NCBI GenBank assembly: GCA_905209435.1
Contig: CAJLTE010000005.1
Coordinates: forward strand, 1 to 64,000
DNA length: 64,000 nucleotides
Direction: 5' to 3'
Source of the DNA: an uncultured Blautia sp.
GTDB lineage: Bacteria > Bacillota_A > Clostridia > Lachnospirales > Lachnospiraceae
The translations under genes were made by a program, and so were the position numbers. Shown here piece by piece: positions 15,556 to 24,627 of this stretch. Numbering within the stretch: the stretch's first letter is position 1; every line of letters starts with the position of its first letter. A model generated the notes under the pieces. It did not search any database, was not told where the DNA came from, and saw only the letters and a program-made list of their open reading frames with translations.

Positions 15556-17529
15556 ATGAGTCTGAGAATTGTAGAGGATAATAAAAAAACAGATGAACAT
15601 ATCCTTGTTTGTCTGTCTGCAGCACCCTCTAATCAGAAAATAGTAGATACAGCGGCGAAAATGGCAAATGCGCTGCAGGCACGTTTTACAGCTCTGTATG
15701 TGCAGACAGGTACAAAATCAGAAGCCTTAGATAAAGAAAAGCTGGAAGAACATATCCGATACGCAGAAATGCTTGGGGCAGAAATTGTGATGACTCACGG
15801 GGAAAACATACCGGTACAGATTGCAGAGTATGCCAGGTTATCCAATGTTACCAAAATTGTGATCGGACAAAGCAATGCCAGACGAAATCATTTTTTCAGC
15901 AAGTCAACTCTGACGGAAAAACTGATTGAAATTGTACCGGATATCGATATCCATATTATCCCGGACGCGGTAAAAACCAGGAGTTATCAAAAACGGCCAT
16001 TTACATGGTATGTAGAAAAACCGTCTGCAAAAGATTATTTTCTGACAGTTTTTATATTTGCGGTATGCACTTTCATTGGTCTGTTGTTTCAGAAGCTGAA
16101 TTTCACGGATACGAATATTGTAACGATATACATTCTGGGAGTTTTGGTTACTTCAATTGTGACAGATGGTTATCTTTGCAGTGTAGCTGGTTCGTTCTTA
16201 AGTGTAGTTTTATTTTGTTTTTTTCTGACAGAACCAAGGATGTCTTTTCAGACATATGCGGTGGGTTATCCGGTGACATTTCTTATAATGCTTATTTCAT
16301 CTGTACTTACGGGAGCACTTGCGGCAAAGGTGAAGACACATGCAAAGCTGTCCGCACAGCTTGCCTTTCGTACACAGGTGCTGTTTGATACAGATCGTCT
16401 GATGCAAAAGGCCAAAGGAGAAACGGAGATCCTTGATGTTACCTGCACGCAGTTGATCCGCTTACTAAATCGCAATATTACAGCGTATGTTGTGGAAAAT
16501 GGAACTTTATCAGGAGGAAAACTTTTCTCAGGGGAAAAAGAGAATACAGAAGATTTCTTAACACCAGAAGAACAGCAGACAGCCAGGTGGGTCTATGAAA
16601 ACAGACAGCGTGCCGGTGCATCCACGCAACATTTTCCACAGGCTAAATGTCTATATCTGGCGATCCGAAGCGGGAATAATGTTTACGGTGTAATTGGGAT
16701 ACCACTGCAAAAAGAAGCGTTGGATTCTTTTGAATACAGTATCCTGTTGTCTGTAATAAATGAATGTGCGCTTGCAATGGAGAACGCGCAAAATGCCATG
16801 GAAAAAGAGAAAAATGCGGTTTTGGCTAAAAACGAGCAGCTGCGGGCAGATCTTCTTCGGGCAATTTCCCATGATCTTCGAACTCCGCTTTGCTCTATTT
16901 CCGGCAATGCGGATATGTTGCTCAGCAACAGCGAACGCCTGGACGAAGCTACAAAGTATCAGATTTACACTGACATTTATGACGATTCTGAATGGCTGAT
17001 CGGAGTTGTGGAGAATCTGCTTTCCATTACCAGGCTGAATGATGGAAGATTGAAATTCAAATTTACGGATCAGCTTTTAGATGAAGTGATTGCAGAGTCG
17101 TTGCGACATATTAGTCGGAAACATGATGATTATAAAATTGTGGCAGACTGTGAAGAACTTGTTCTTGTACGTATGGATGTACGCCTTATTATACAGGTTC
17201 TGGTAAATTTAATTGATAATGCAATAAAATATACGCCGCCAGGTTCGGTAATCAGCATTCGGGGAAAGAAAACAGATGGGAAAGCGCGGATAAGTGTGGA
17301 AGATAATGGTCCTGGAATTCCAGAAGAAATGAAGCCGCATATTTTTGAAATGTTTTATACAGGGAAAACAACAGTTGCGGATAGTCATCGGAGTCTGGGA
17401 CTTGGCCTGGCACTTTGTCATTCTATCATAGAAGTCCATGACGGTACCCTGATTCTGACGGATCATGATCCGCATGGATGCAATTTTACTTTTACTTTAC
17501 CCTTAAGCGAGGTGACATTAAATGAATAA
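15556..17529 (+). CDS. KdpD-like sensor histidine kinase lacking the KdpD N-terminal domain
   Basis: The 657-residue protein starts at the ATG at 15556 after AGGTGG. Order: a Usp-like domain (about 15-140, EHILVCLSAAPSNQKIV to KIVIGQSNARRN), four membrane helices of the DUF4118 type (about 155-260), a GAF-like region, HisKA with phospho-acceptor His439 (AISHDLRTPL), and HATPase with EDNGPGIP and SLGLGLALC. Classical KdpD has about 880-900 residues and begins with a Walker-type KdpD domain that is absent here. No kdpFABC genes are adjacent; the kinase sits behind a Ktr transporter and presumably senses K+ or turgor to control it. Overlaps the next gene by 8 bases. Confidence 0.92.
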   Translation: MSLRIVEDNKKTDEHILVCLSAAPSNQKIVDTAAKMANALQARFTALYVQTGTKSEALDKEKLEEHIRYAEMLGAEIVMTHGENIPVQIAEYARLSNVTKIVIGQSNARRNHFFSKSTLTEKLIEIVPDIDIHIIPDAVKTRSYQKRPFTWYVEKPSAKDYFLTVFIFAVCTFIGLLFQKLNFTDTNIVTIYILGVLVTSIVTDGYLCSVAGSFLSVVLFCFFLTEPRMSFQTYAVGYPVTFLIMLISSVLTGALAAKVKTHAKLSAQLAFRTQVLFDTDRLMQKAKGETEILDVTCTQLIRLLNRNITAYVVENGTLSGGKLFSGEKENTEDFLTPEEQQTARWVYENRQRAGASTQHFPQAKCLYLAIRSGNNVYGVIGIPLQKEALDSFEYSILLSVINECALAMENAQNAMEKEKNAVLAKNEQLRADLLRAISHDLRTPLCSISGNADMLLSNSERLDEATKYQIYTDIYDDSEWLIGVVENLLSITRLNDGRLKFKFTDQLLDEVIAESLRHISRKHDDYKIVADCEELVLVRMDVRLIIQVLVNLIDNAIKYTPPGSVISIRGKKTDGKARISVEDNGPGIPEEMKPHIFEMFYTGKTTVADSHRSLGLGLALCHSIIEVHDGTLILTDHDPHGCNFTFTLPLSEVTLNE

Positions 17530-18235
17530 GACATTAATTCTGGTGGTTGAAGATGACAGGCCCATACGCAACCTGATCATTACTACATTAAAAACACATG
17601 ACTATAAATATCTGGCAGCTGAAAACGGATCTTCGGCTATTCTGGAGGCTTCGTCCCACAATCCGGATATCGTTCTTCTGGATCTGGGTCTTCCTGATAT
17701 GGAAGGCGTAGAGGTGATAAAAAAAATTCGAACCTGGTCAAATATGCCGATTATTGTGATCAGTGCCAGAAGTGAGGATGCGGATAAAATAGAGGCACTG
17801 GATGCAGGAGCGGATGATTATATTACAAAACCATTTTCCGTAGAGGAATTACTTGCCCGTATCCGTGTCACTCAAAGGAGGCTTGCTATAACGCAGACAG
17901 GAGAACAACTGGAAACCTCTGTTTTTGAAAATGGTGAATTGAAGATAGATTATACAGCCGGCTGCACATATCTGAAGGAAGAAGAATTGCATCTGACGCC
18001 CATTGAGTATAAGCTGCTCTGCCTTCTATCCCGCAATGTGGGAAAGGTATTGACACATACTTATATTACCCAGCAGATTTGGGGACGATGTTCGGAAAAC
18101 GATGTTGCTTCTCTTAGAGTTTTTATGGCAACACTGCGGAAAAAACTGGAACCTGACAAAAATGGGGTGCAATACATCCAGACACACATTGGAATTGGAT
18201 ATCGCATGCTTAGAATTGAGAAAGATAAATTCTAA
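17522..18235 (+). CDS. KdpE-like OmpR family response regulator
   Basis: A 237-residue regulator with a receiver domain (phospho-Asp54 in LLDLGLPDMEG, conserved Lys in YITKPFS) and a C-terminal winged helix (LTPIEYKLLCLL, RVFMATLRKKLE). The start overlaps the kinase stop, so the two are coupled. By sequence and partner it is KdpE-like. The most likely targets are the preceding Ktr genes, since no Kdp ATPase is nearby. Ends 24 bp from the convergent MATE gene. Confidence 0.93.
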   Translation: MNKTLILVVEDDRPIRNLIITTLKTHDYKYLAAENGSSAILEASSHNPDIVLLDLGLPDMEGVEVIKKIRTWSNMPIIVISARSEDADKIEALDAGADDYITKPFSVEELLARIRVTQRRLAITQTGEQLETSVFENGELKIDYTAGCTYLKEEELHLTPIEYKLLCLLSRNVGKVLTHTYITQQIWGRCSENDVASLRVFMATLRKKLEPDKNGVQYIQTHIGIGYRMLRIEKDKF

Positions 18236-18259
18236 GCATGTGATAGGCGTAGTTTTGCT

Positions 18260-19603
18260 TTATAGCATCTGCATTTTCTTCATAGTTTTTCCGAACAATA
18301 TAGCTGCAATCAGAATAGACGATACATCGGCAACAGGCTGTGCCCATACAAGTCCGGTCATTCCTATAACAGCCTGCAAAATGAATAATACAGGAATGAA
18401 AATGATTCCCTGACGGCTCATGCTGATAAGAAGTGCTGGAGTTGCGGCTCCCATTGCCTGAAGTGCATTGACCAACACATAAAATACACCGAACAGAAAG
18501 CTGGTGGAAAGAAGTATTCTTGCAAACTGAACTGCATAGGCAAAAGCAGTCTGATCTGTAAGAAAAGCACTGACAATCTGATTGGTAAATACATAACAGA
18601 TAGCTGCAAGGACTGTTCCTAAAATAAGAGCAAAAATAATGGTAAATTTAAAAACTTCTTTAAAGCGTTTCCATGTTTTAGCACCTACACAATAACCGAG
18701 AATTGGTTGTACGCCCTGACCTAAGCCCATACAGATCATACCGGTGATTGTAATAACTTTCATTGCAACGCCCATTCCGGCAACAGACATATCTCCATAG
18801 TGTGACATCTGGCTGTTAATGATAATCTGAGAGACACTCATTAATACGTCACCTAAAGCAGCAGGAACACCAATAGCCAGTACGCTGGCAGCGATTCCCT
18901 GTTTTACAGTAAAATCTTTCAATCTGATGGAAAGCATGGATTTTCCTTTCAGGAAATAAGAAATATAAAATCCTGCACCGACAATATTTCCAATCACGGT
19001 TGCGATTGCAGCACCTTTAATATCTAATCCCAGGGCAAGGATAAAAATAGGATCTAAAATTACATTGACCAGATTCCCAAGCAGCAAACCAAGCATTGCT
19101 TTTCCAGATTCCCCCTCTGTACGGACGACATTTCCATAACAGTTAGAAATAAGTACAAATGGTCCGGCAAATACGATGATGCTCAGATAGCTTTTGGCAT
19201 ATTCATAAGTATCAGCACTGGCACCGATTAAATTCAGAATCGGATCAATAAATATAAGAATCAATGCAGCCAACAGAATACCTACGAATACACATCCCCA
19301 AAAACAAAACGTACAGGATTTTCTTGCTTTTTCTTTGTTTCCTTCTCCCAATGCTCTGGAAATCACAGAAGTTCCACCGATTCCAAATAAGGTTCCGAGA
19401 GACATAAAGATCAGATATACCGGTGTCGCAAGAGATACTGCGGCAACCAGTAAAGCGTTATGTGTCTGACCGATAAAAAAGGTATCGGCAAGATTATATA
19501 CAAGTACCATCAGCATAGCTGCCATAGCAGGCAGCGCATTTTTCATTACCGCTTTTGGAACCGGCATATTGCTGAATACCTCCAGGTTTTTATTATTTTC
19601 CAT
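18260..19603 (-). CDS. MATE family efflux transporter
   Basis: A 447-residue protein with twelve predicted helices in two homologous halves. MATE landmarks include VYNLADTFFIGQTHN in helix 1-2 and GLGQGVQPILGYCVGA at the start of the second half. It exports cationic drugs or metabolites in exchange for Na+ or H+. The start follows GGAGGAAAC. It is divergent from a TetR gene, and nested palindromes fill the gap between them, so it is probably controlled by that repressor. Confidence 0.94.
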   Translation of the reverse strand: MENNKNLEVFSNMPVPKAVMKNALPAMAAMLMVLVYNLADTFFIGQTHNALLVAAVSLATPVYLIFMSLGTLFGIGGTSVISRALGEGNKEKARKSCTFCFWGCVFVGILLAALILIFIDPILNLIGASADTYEYAKSYLSIIVFAGPFVLISNCYGNVVRTEGESGKAMLGLLLGNLVNVILDPIFILALGLDIKGAAIATVIGNIVGAGFYISYFLKGKSMLSIRLKDFTVKQGIAASVLAIGVPAALGDVLMSVSQIIINSQMSHYGDMSVAGMGVAMKVITITGMICMGLGQGVQPILGYCVGAKTWKRFKEVFKFTIIFALILGTVLAAICYVFTNQIVSAFLTDQTAFAYAVQFARILLSTSFLFGVFYVLVNALQAMGAATPALLISMSRQGIIFIPVLFILQAVIGMTGLVWAQPVADVSSILIAAILFGKTMKKMQML

Positions 19604-19632
19604 GAAAATGTTTCCTCCTTGTTAAACAGATT

Positions 19633-19683
19633 TTTATATGATACAATTAGCATCTGATACGAATTGTATCACTATCATATAAA
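19633..19683. promoter_or_regulatory. Nested operator palindromes between MATE and TetR genes
   Basis: Three inverted repeats share one region: TTTATATGATA/TATCATATAAA (19633-19643, 19673-19683), GATACAATT/AATTGTATC (19640-19648, 19662-19670) and TGATAC-N5-GTATCA (19655-19671). The last has the size and symmetry of TetR-family operators. Location suggests autorepression and control of the MATE gene. Confidence 0.65.
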
Positions 19684-19753
19684 ACTGAAAATATGAAAAC
19701 CTGAGACTATTTTCCACTTTTGGTATCAGGTAAAACACTGGAGGATAAGAACT

Positions 19754-20314
19754 ATGAAGCCAAATGATAAACGATATATTGAAAATATGCGTGTTAAAAA
19801 AAGCATTCAGACCGCTTTGTTTTCGCTTATGAAAAAGAAAAAATTTTCGGAAATCAGAGTAGCGGATATCATTTCAATGTCAGGTGTTGCTAAAGCATCG
19901 TATTACAGAAATTTCTCTTCAATTGAAGACGTTATATATTTTTATATTGATCAGATGAATAAAGAACTTGCTGAGCTGATGCCAAAACAACATGATATCA
20001 ATATGAAAACGATCCGGCAAAATTTGATTATTTTGTATAAATACTATCTGGAACATAGAGAAGAAATTTTACTGTTGTGTTCCAATGGATTCTATGAACT
20101 GATTCAGGATAATACAGATCAGTTCCTTATCAATGCGATTGGAGATATGCCATCAAATTCGATTGACCGTTATAATATATATTTACTGTCAGGTGCAATA
20201 TGCCATGTCCAGATTGAGTGGTTAAAAAATAAAGCCCCTGAATCACCAGAGGCTTTTGCAGATTTCAATATGACATTTATTGAGAATAATAAAGGGATTT
20301 TGGAAAGTATATGA
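19754..20314 (+). CDS. TetR/AcrR family transcriptional regulator
   Basis: A 186-residue regulator with an N-terminal TetR helix-turn-helix (residues about 15-60, FSEIRVADIISMSGVAKASYYRNFSSIEDV). The C-terminal ligand/dimerisation part is all-helical and typical of small TetR proteins with a TetR_C_33-like region. GGAGG lies 10 bases before the ATG. Divergent from the MATE gene, with operator-like palindromes between them, so local repression of the exporter is likely. Confidence 0.9.
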   Translation: MKPNDKRYIENMRVKKSIQTALFSLMKKKKFSEIRVADIISMSGVAKASYYRNFSSIEDVIYFYIDQMNKELAELMPKQHDINMKTIRQNLIILYKYYLEHREEILLLCSNGFYELIQDNTDQFLINAIGDMPSNSIDRYNIYLLSGAICHVQIEWLKNKAPESPEAFADFNMTFIENNKGILESI

Positions 20315-20408
20315 ATACTTTTGTGCCTCCTTATTGTTGTATCGGATGCACAATAATGAGATAAACTCGTAAGATAACTGTTCTGCTTAAAGCAATGAAA
20401 TAACTTAC

Positions 20409-20452
20409 TCAACTTTCCCACCAGTAAAACTGGTATAAACAGTTGATTTTTT
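20409..20452 (+). terminator. Terminator downstream of tetR
   Basis: Outer stem TCAACT/AGTTGA and inner stem ACCAGT/ACTGGT, followed by TTTTTTAA. It lies about 95 bp after the TetR stop and before the subtilase gene. Confidence 0.65.
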
Positions 20453-20574
20453 AACTAAAATTTTAAAATAATTGGTTCCTTGACATAAAAATAGCACCTA
20501 ATCTTTGATATAATAAGTTCACCACAAACAAATATAATAAATATAAGTATGTGCATAATTGAAATGGATTATTT

Positions 20575-22305
20575 ATGGCAGATCAGAAAATAGATAATCT
20601 TTTAAACCTTGTAATGGATGCTACTCCAGAGGAACGGCGAAAGTCTGAGAATCTGAATGTGGGATATGATTCAGCTATGCGATTGTGGGACGTGATCGTG
20701 AAATATAGCGGACCGGAGAGTGGACTGGCGGGAACTGGCATTCAGGTAGTCCCTTTACTGGGTGGCTATGCAGTAGTGACTTTGCCGGAATCTGAGATAG
20801 ATGCTTATTCTGACAGAGTGCAGGTGGAATTTATGGAGAAGCCAAAACGCCTGTATTTTGAACTGTTCCAGGCAAAGGGAGCGAGCTGTATCCGGACAGT
20901 GCAGACCGGCAGAAGTGGATTGACCGGAAAAGGAATTCTGGTAGGTATTGTGGATTCAGGTGTAGATTATTTTCACCCTGATTTCCGAAATGCAGACGGA
21001 AGCAGCAGGATTCTTCGATTATGGGACCAGAGCATACAGGGAAATCCACCGCAGGGATATGCAGCAGGAACGGAATATACAAAAGAGGAAATTGATGAGG
21101 CGCTTGCACTTGGAGAAAACCAGGGCAGGCGCCTTGTTCCGTCCATGGATTACAGTGGACATGGAACCTCGGCACTTGGGATTGCTGCGGGAAATGGGCG
21201 GGCGTCAGATGGAGTGAATCAGGGAGTTGCATATGAAAGTGATCTGCTGGTGGTGAAGATGGGAGTTCCCAGAGAGAACGCATTTCCAAGGACTACAGAA
21301 CTAATACAGGGGATTGATTATCTGGTGCGACAGGCACTGGCTATGGGACGGCCAATGGCGATCAATCTCAGTTTTGGAAATAACTATGGATCCCACAGAG
21401 GAGATTCTCTTCTTGAAACATATATAGATATGGTTTCTGCCACAGGACGTCTGGTTATCTGCACAGGTACAGGGAACAATGGTAACCAGCCACTGCATGA
21501 GGGAGGAATCCTGAAACAGGGACAGACCAGACAGATAGAATTATCTGTGAGCAGCAGGGAACCAACATTAAATGTGCAGTTATGGAAATCTTATGAGGAT
21601 GAGATGAGTATTTATATTGAAAATCCATCCGGAAACCGGATCGGCCCCTTAGACGAAAAGCTTGGTCCTCAGAGGTACAGACTGGGAAATACAGATCTTT
21701 TAATCTATTATGGCAAACCTGGACCCTATCATCTGACACAGGAAATCTACATAGATTTCCTTCCTGTGAAAACTTATGTGGACAGTGGAGACTGGAAAAT
21801 CATCCTAAGTGGAAAAAAGGTCAGAGGAGGGGAATATTACCTGTGGCTGCCGGGTGGAAATACCCTGAACAGAGGGACAGGGTTTTATGAACCAAGGGCA
21901 TATGGGACTTTGACCATACCCGCTACAGCCCGGCGGATTATTGCAGTTGGAGCATATGATTCACTGGTTGACTCCTATGCGGACTTTTCCGGAAGGGGAA
22001 GCAGGATGCTGCCTTATCTGAAACCTGATCTGGTGGCACCCGGAGTGAATATAGTTGCTCCCGTACCCGGCGGCGGCTACAGGACAGTAACAGGGACCTC
22101 CTTTGCAGCACCTTTTGTCAGCGGAGCCGCAGCATTGCTGATGCAGTGGGGGATTGTAAATGGAAACGATCCCTATCTATATGGGGAAAAAGTAAAAGCC
22201 TATCTCCGAAAAGGCGCCAGACCATTGCCGGGGTATGAGGAGTATCCCAATGAAGAGGTGGGATGGGGAAGCCTCTGTGTAGCACAAAGTCTTCCCGAAA
22301 TATGA
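20575..22305 (+). CDS. S8 family subtilisin-like peptidase (Csp-like)
   Basis: The 576-residue protease has the full catalytic triad: Asp127 (VDSGVDYFHPD), His196 (DYSGHGTS) and Ser509 (GTSFAAPFVSGAAAL), plus the oxyanion Asn in GTGNNG. A prosequence-like N-terminus (about 1-100) precedes the first catalytic motif. An insert of about 130 residues between Asn and Ser resembles the jelly-roll of clostridial Csp germination proteases. No signal peptide is seen, as in Csp proteins. The ribosome site is weak (GGATT). It is a close duplicate of the truncated gene at 11972. The specific substrate is unknown. Confidence 0.9.
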   Translation: MADQKIDNLLNLVMDATPEERRKSENLNVGYDSAMRLWDVIVKYSGPESGLAGTGIQVVPLLGGYAVVTLPESEIDAYSDRVQVEFMEKPKRLYFELFQAKGASCIRTVQTGRSGLTGKGILVGIVDSGVDYFHPDFRNADGSSRILRLWDQSIQGNPPQGYAAGTEYTKEEIDEALALGENQGRRLVPSMDYSGHGTSALGIAAGNGRASDGVNQGVAYESDLLVVKMGVPRENAFPRTTELIQGIDYLVRQALAMGRPMAINLSFGNNYGSHRGDSLLETYIDMVSATGRLVICTGTGNNGNQPLHEGGILKQGQTRQIELSVSSREPTLNVQLWKSYEDEMSIYIENPSGNRIGPLDEKLGPQRYRLGNTDLLIYYGKPGPYHLTQEIYIDFLPVKTYVDSGDWKIILSGKKVRGGEYYLWLPGGNTLNRGTGFYEPRAYGTLTIPATARRIIAVGAYDSLVDSYADFSGRGSRMLPYLKPDLVAPGVNIVAPVPGGGYRTVTGTSFAAPFVSGAAALLMQWGIVNGNDPYLYGEKVKAYLRKGARPLPGYEEYPNEEVGWGSLCVAQSLPEI

Positions 22306-22358
22306 GAAATATAAACTATAAAATTGCAATACAATACAGATATCTGTTATGCAGATAC

Positions 22359-23222
22359 TTATCTGAAGCTGATACCAATCCCTACTGCGCCGGGACCGGT
22401 ATGGACACTGATGCTGGCGGAAAGTGGACTGTAAAAGACATCAGCTTCCGGAAATTTATTGCGGAGAAGGGTCAGCCATTCTTCTTGCTGTTCTGGCGTA
22501 AGTCCGGCACCGGCTGCTCCAATATGCAATTTCGACATATCCTGATCTGCGAATCTTTTCTCAAGATCGGACTGAATTGCCAGAATCATTTTTTCTTCCG
22601 CCCTTTTCATAGAACCCCGTGCTTTGGCAAAAGAGTCCAGCTTTTCTCCCTGTATTGTTAAAATAGGCTTTATGGACAATACTGTTCCGATCAGGGCTGC
22701 GGCAGGTGTGATGCGTCCGCCCTTTTTCAGGTATTCTAATGTATTGACAGTAATATAAATACTTGAATTATAGGCATCAGATTCTAAGGCAGCTTTTATT
22801 TCCTTTGCAGAAGCCCCGTTCAGGGACATTTCTCTTGCGTGAAGTACGGATTCATACATGGTGACAGAAATCCGGTGATTATCAACAACTTCAACTTTTC
22901 CATCATAATCCTGAGAATAACCTATAGCAGCAGCACAGGAGTTAGACAGACCGCTTGACATTGGAATATATACAAGTTCCTCATAGCCTTCGGCTAAAAT
23001 CTGATCCCATAAATCCATTACATCGCCAGGGGAAGGCTGGGAAGTGGTGATGCGTTTGTTATCGGAAAGAGCACAGAAAAATTCTTCCTCTGTAATGGTA
23101 TCATTTTCATAAAAGGTTGTTTCTTCAATAATTACAGGCATATGTATTACATATATCCCAAGTTTTTCTGCGGTACTTCTGGTAATACCGCTGTTTGTGT
23201 CAGTCATGATGGCTGTTTTCAT
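22359..23222 (-). CDS. DegV family fatty-acid-binding protein
   Basis: A 287-residue DegV protein: the N-terminal domain starts AIMTDTNSGITRSTAEKLG, with TSQPSPGD (about residues 60-67) and the PMSSGLSNS motif that binds the fatty acid carboxylate. DegV proteins bind free fatty acids and, as FakB, present them to the kinase FakA. No fakA is adjacent. The start follows CAGGAGAAAATC. Divergent from a TetR gene with a perfect palindrome in between. Confidence 0.94.
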   Translation of the reverse strand: MKTAIMTDTNSGITRSTAEKLGIYVIHMPVIIEETTFYENDTITEEEFFCALSDNKRITTSQPSPGDVMDLWDQILAEGYEELVYIPMSSGLSNSCAAAIGYSQDYDGKVEVVDNHRISVTMYESVLHAREMSLNGASAKEIKAALESDAYNSSIYITVNTLEYLKKGGRITPAAALIGTVLSIKPILTIQGEKLDSFAKARGSMKRAEEKMILAIQSDLEKRFADQDMSKLHIGAAGAGLTPEQQEEWLTLLRNKFPEADVFYSPLSASISVHTGPGAVGIGISFR

Positions 23223-23279
23223 AGTGATTTTCTCCTGAAAGTTTTAATTGTATAATTTGTATAATAATGAAATGAACGA

Positions 23280-23327
23280 TTGTAAAACAAAATAAAATGC
23301 CTTATAATGATGTTACAAATTGTAACA
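23280..23327 (+). promoter_or_regulatory. Promoter and TetR-type operator between degV and tetR
   Basis: TTGTAA (23280-23285), 17 bp, TATAAT (23303-23308). The perfect palindrome TGTTACAAATTGTAACA (23311-23327) lies at the predicted start point, a typical repressor position. The second TetR protein encoded just downstream is the likely ligand; degV on the other side may be co-regulated. Confidence 0.75.
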
Positions 23328-23389
23328 TTAAAATAGAAATATTTCAATATTCACAAGAAAAATATTTCATCAAGACTGGAGTTATAACG

Positions 23390-23938
23390 ATGAAGAAAAG
23401 AATAAGTCAGACCAATATTCAGGTAAAACAGGATATGTACAAGGCATTGCTACGGTTAATGGGGAACAAGCTATTTTCCTCCATTGCAGTTTCAGACATT
23501 ACCTCAGAGGCAGGTGTTTCCAGGATGTCATTTTATAGAAACTATAATGCAATAGAAGATATCCTGACAGAGCATTTAGAGGAGGTAGTGGAAGAATATA
23601 GGGCAAAAGAATTAGAAGAACCTGATACTGGAAGTGAAAAGGTATTCTACGAGAAAAAATATATGTTGCGCTGCTTCAGGTTCTTCTATTTGCATCGTGA
23701 ATTCATAGATGCACTGATCACAGCCGGAATGGGAGATTTGTTTTTGGCAAAAATAACAGAACATCTTATTCGAAAATGGGTTGACAAAGAAAAAGAGACA
23801 AGAGAGGAAACTTTGAGAATCAGTGCGTTTGCCGGTGCTATTTACAATATGTATCGGGAATGGAGTAAAGGGGATTTTCTTGAACTGCCAGAGGATGTTG
23901 CGGCAATTTTATATGATTTAAGAAAACAGACAGATTAA
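23390..23938 (+). CDS. TetR/AcrR family transcriptional regulator
   Basis: A 182-residue regulator. The start at 23390 is supported by CTGGAG upstream and by the family N-terminus; an ORF from 23297 would run through the operator. The helix-turn-helix covers residues about 20-60 (ISDITSEAGVSRMSFYRNYNAIEDIL, with one substitution region at AVSD). The C-terminal half is helical without a named domain. Located downstream of a 17-bp palindrome and upstream of a PAP2 gene, it probably controls itself and its neighbours, which include DegV and PAP2 lipid-related proteins. Confidence 0.88.
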   Translation: MKKRISQTNIQVKQDMYKALLRLMGNKLFSSIAVSDITSEAGVSRMSFYRNYNAIEDILTEHLEEVVEEYRAKELEEPDTGSEKVFYEKKYMLRCFRFFYLHREFIDALITAGMGDLFLAKITEHLIRKWVDKEKETREETLRISAFAGAIYNMYREWSKGDFLELPEDVAAILYDLRKQTD

Positions 23939-23959
23939 ACAAAGAATAGAGGCGGTTGT

Positions 23960-24592
23960 ATGTTAAAAAAACTTATATTGGTGCAGATCATCCTGCTTTC
24001 TTTCCAGACAGTGTTGTATTTTGGATGCGAGTTTTTTCAGAGAGGTATCCATGATGTAAAACGTCCGGTGGATGATAAGATTCCATTTCTTCCGTGGACA
24101 GTGTTACCTTACTGCTTTTGGTTTCCGCTGATTGCTTTTTATCCGTTGGCTGTTTTCCAGACAGATCCATATTCTTATTGCGGATATCTGATGACTATGG
24201 TGGTGGAAATTGTGCTCAGCGTGGTGTGTTATCTGGTCTATCCGACTTCTTTTCAGAGACCGGTGCCTCCGGATGGCTTCTGGGGGAACTTTATGAAATT
24301 TATTTATCATGGCAGCTACAGAGGACTGAACTGTGCACCAAGTCTGCATTGTTCCAGTTGCTTCCTTGTAATATATGTTTCTTGCACATGTATGGGAATG
24401 AATCTTTGGATTCGGATATTTACAATTTTAATTGCTGTTATGATTGTGCTGTCAACGCTTACAACAAAACAGCACACACTAATTGATGTGCTGACAGCAG
24501 TTCTACTTTTTGGGATTAGCAGGTTTCTGGGAATTTTGTTGACAGTACGATATTTTGTACCGATTTTGACATTTATTGGAAATTTACAATAA
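23960..24592 (+). CDS. PAP2 superfamily phosphatase
   Basis: A 210-residue membrane protein with about five helices. The three PAP2 signature regions are present: K-RPVDDKIPF near the N-terminus, CAPSLHCSSC in the middle (PSxH type) and TTKQHTLIDV with the catalytic His near the end. Such proteins dephosphorylate lipid phosphates at the membrane. It starts 21 bases after the TetR gene. With DegV nearby, a role in lipid turnover is a reasonable inference. Confidence 0.85.
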   Translation: MLKKLILVQIILLSFQTVLYFGCEFFQRGIHDVKRPVDDKIPFLPWTVLPYCFWFPLIAFYPLAVFQTDPYSYCGYLMTMVVEIVLSVVCYLVYPTSFQRPVPPDGFWGNFMKFIYHGSYRGLNCAPSLHCSSCFLVIYVSCTCMGMNLWIRIFTILIAVMIVLSTLTTKQHTLIDVLTAVLLFGISRFLGILLTVRYFVPILTFIGNLQ

Positions 24593-24627
24593 ATAATAAT
24601 GCATAATGCGGAAAAGAGGAGAAAACC

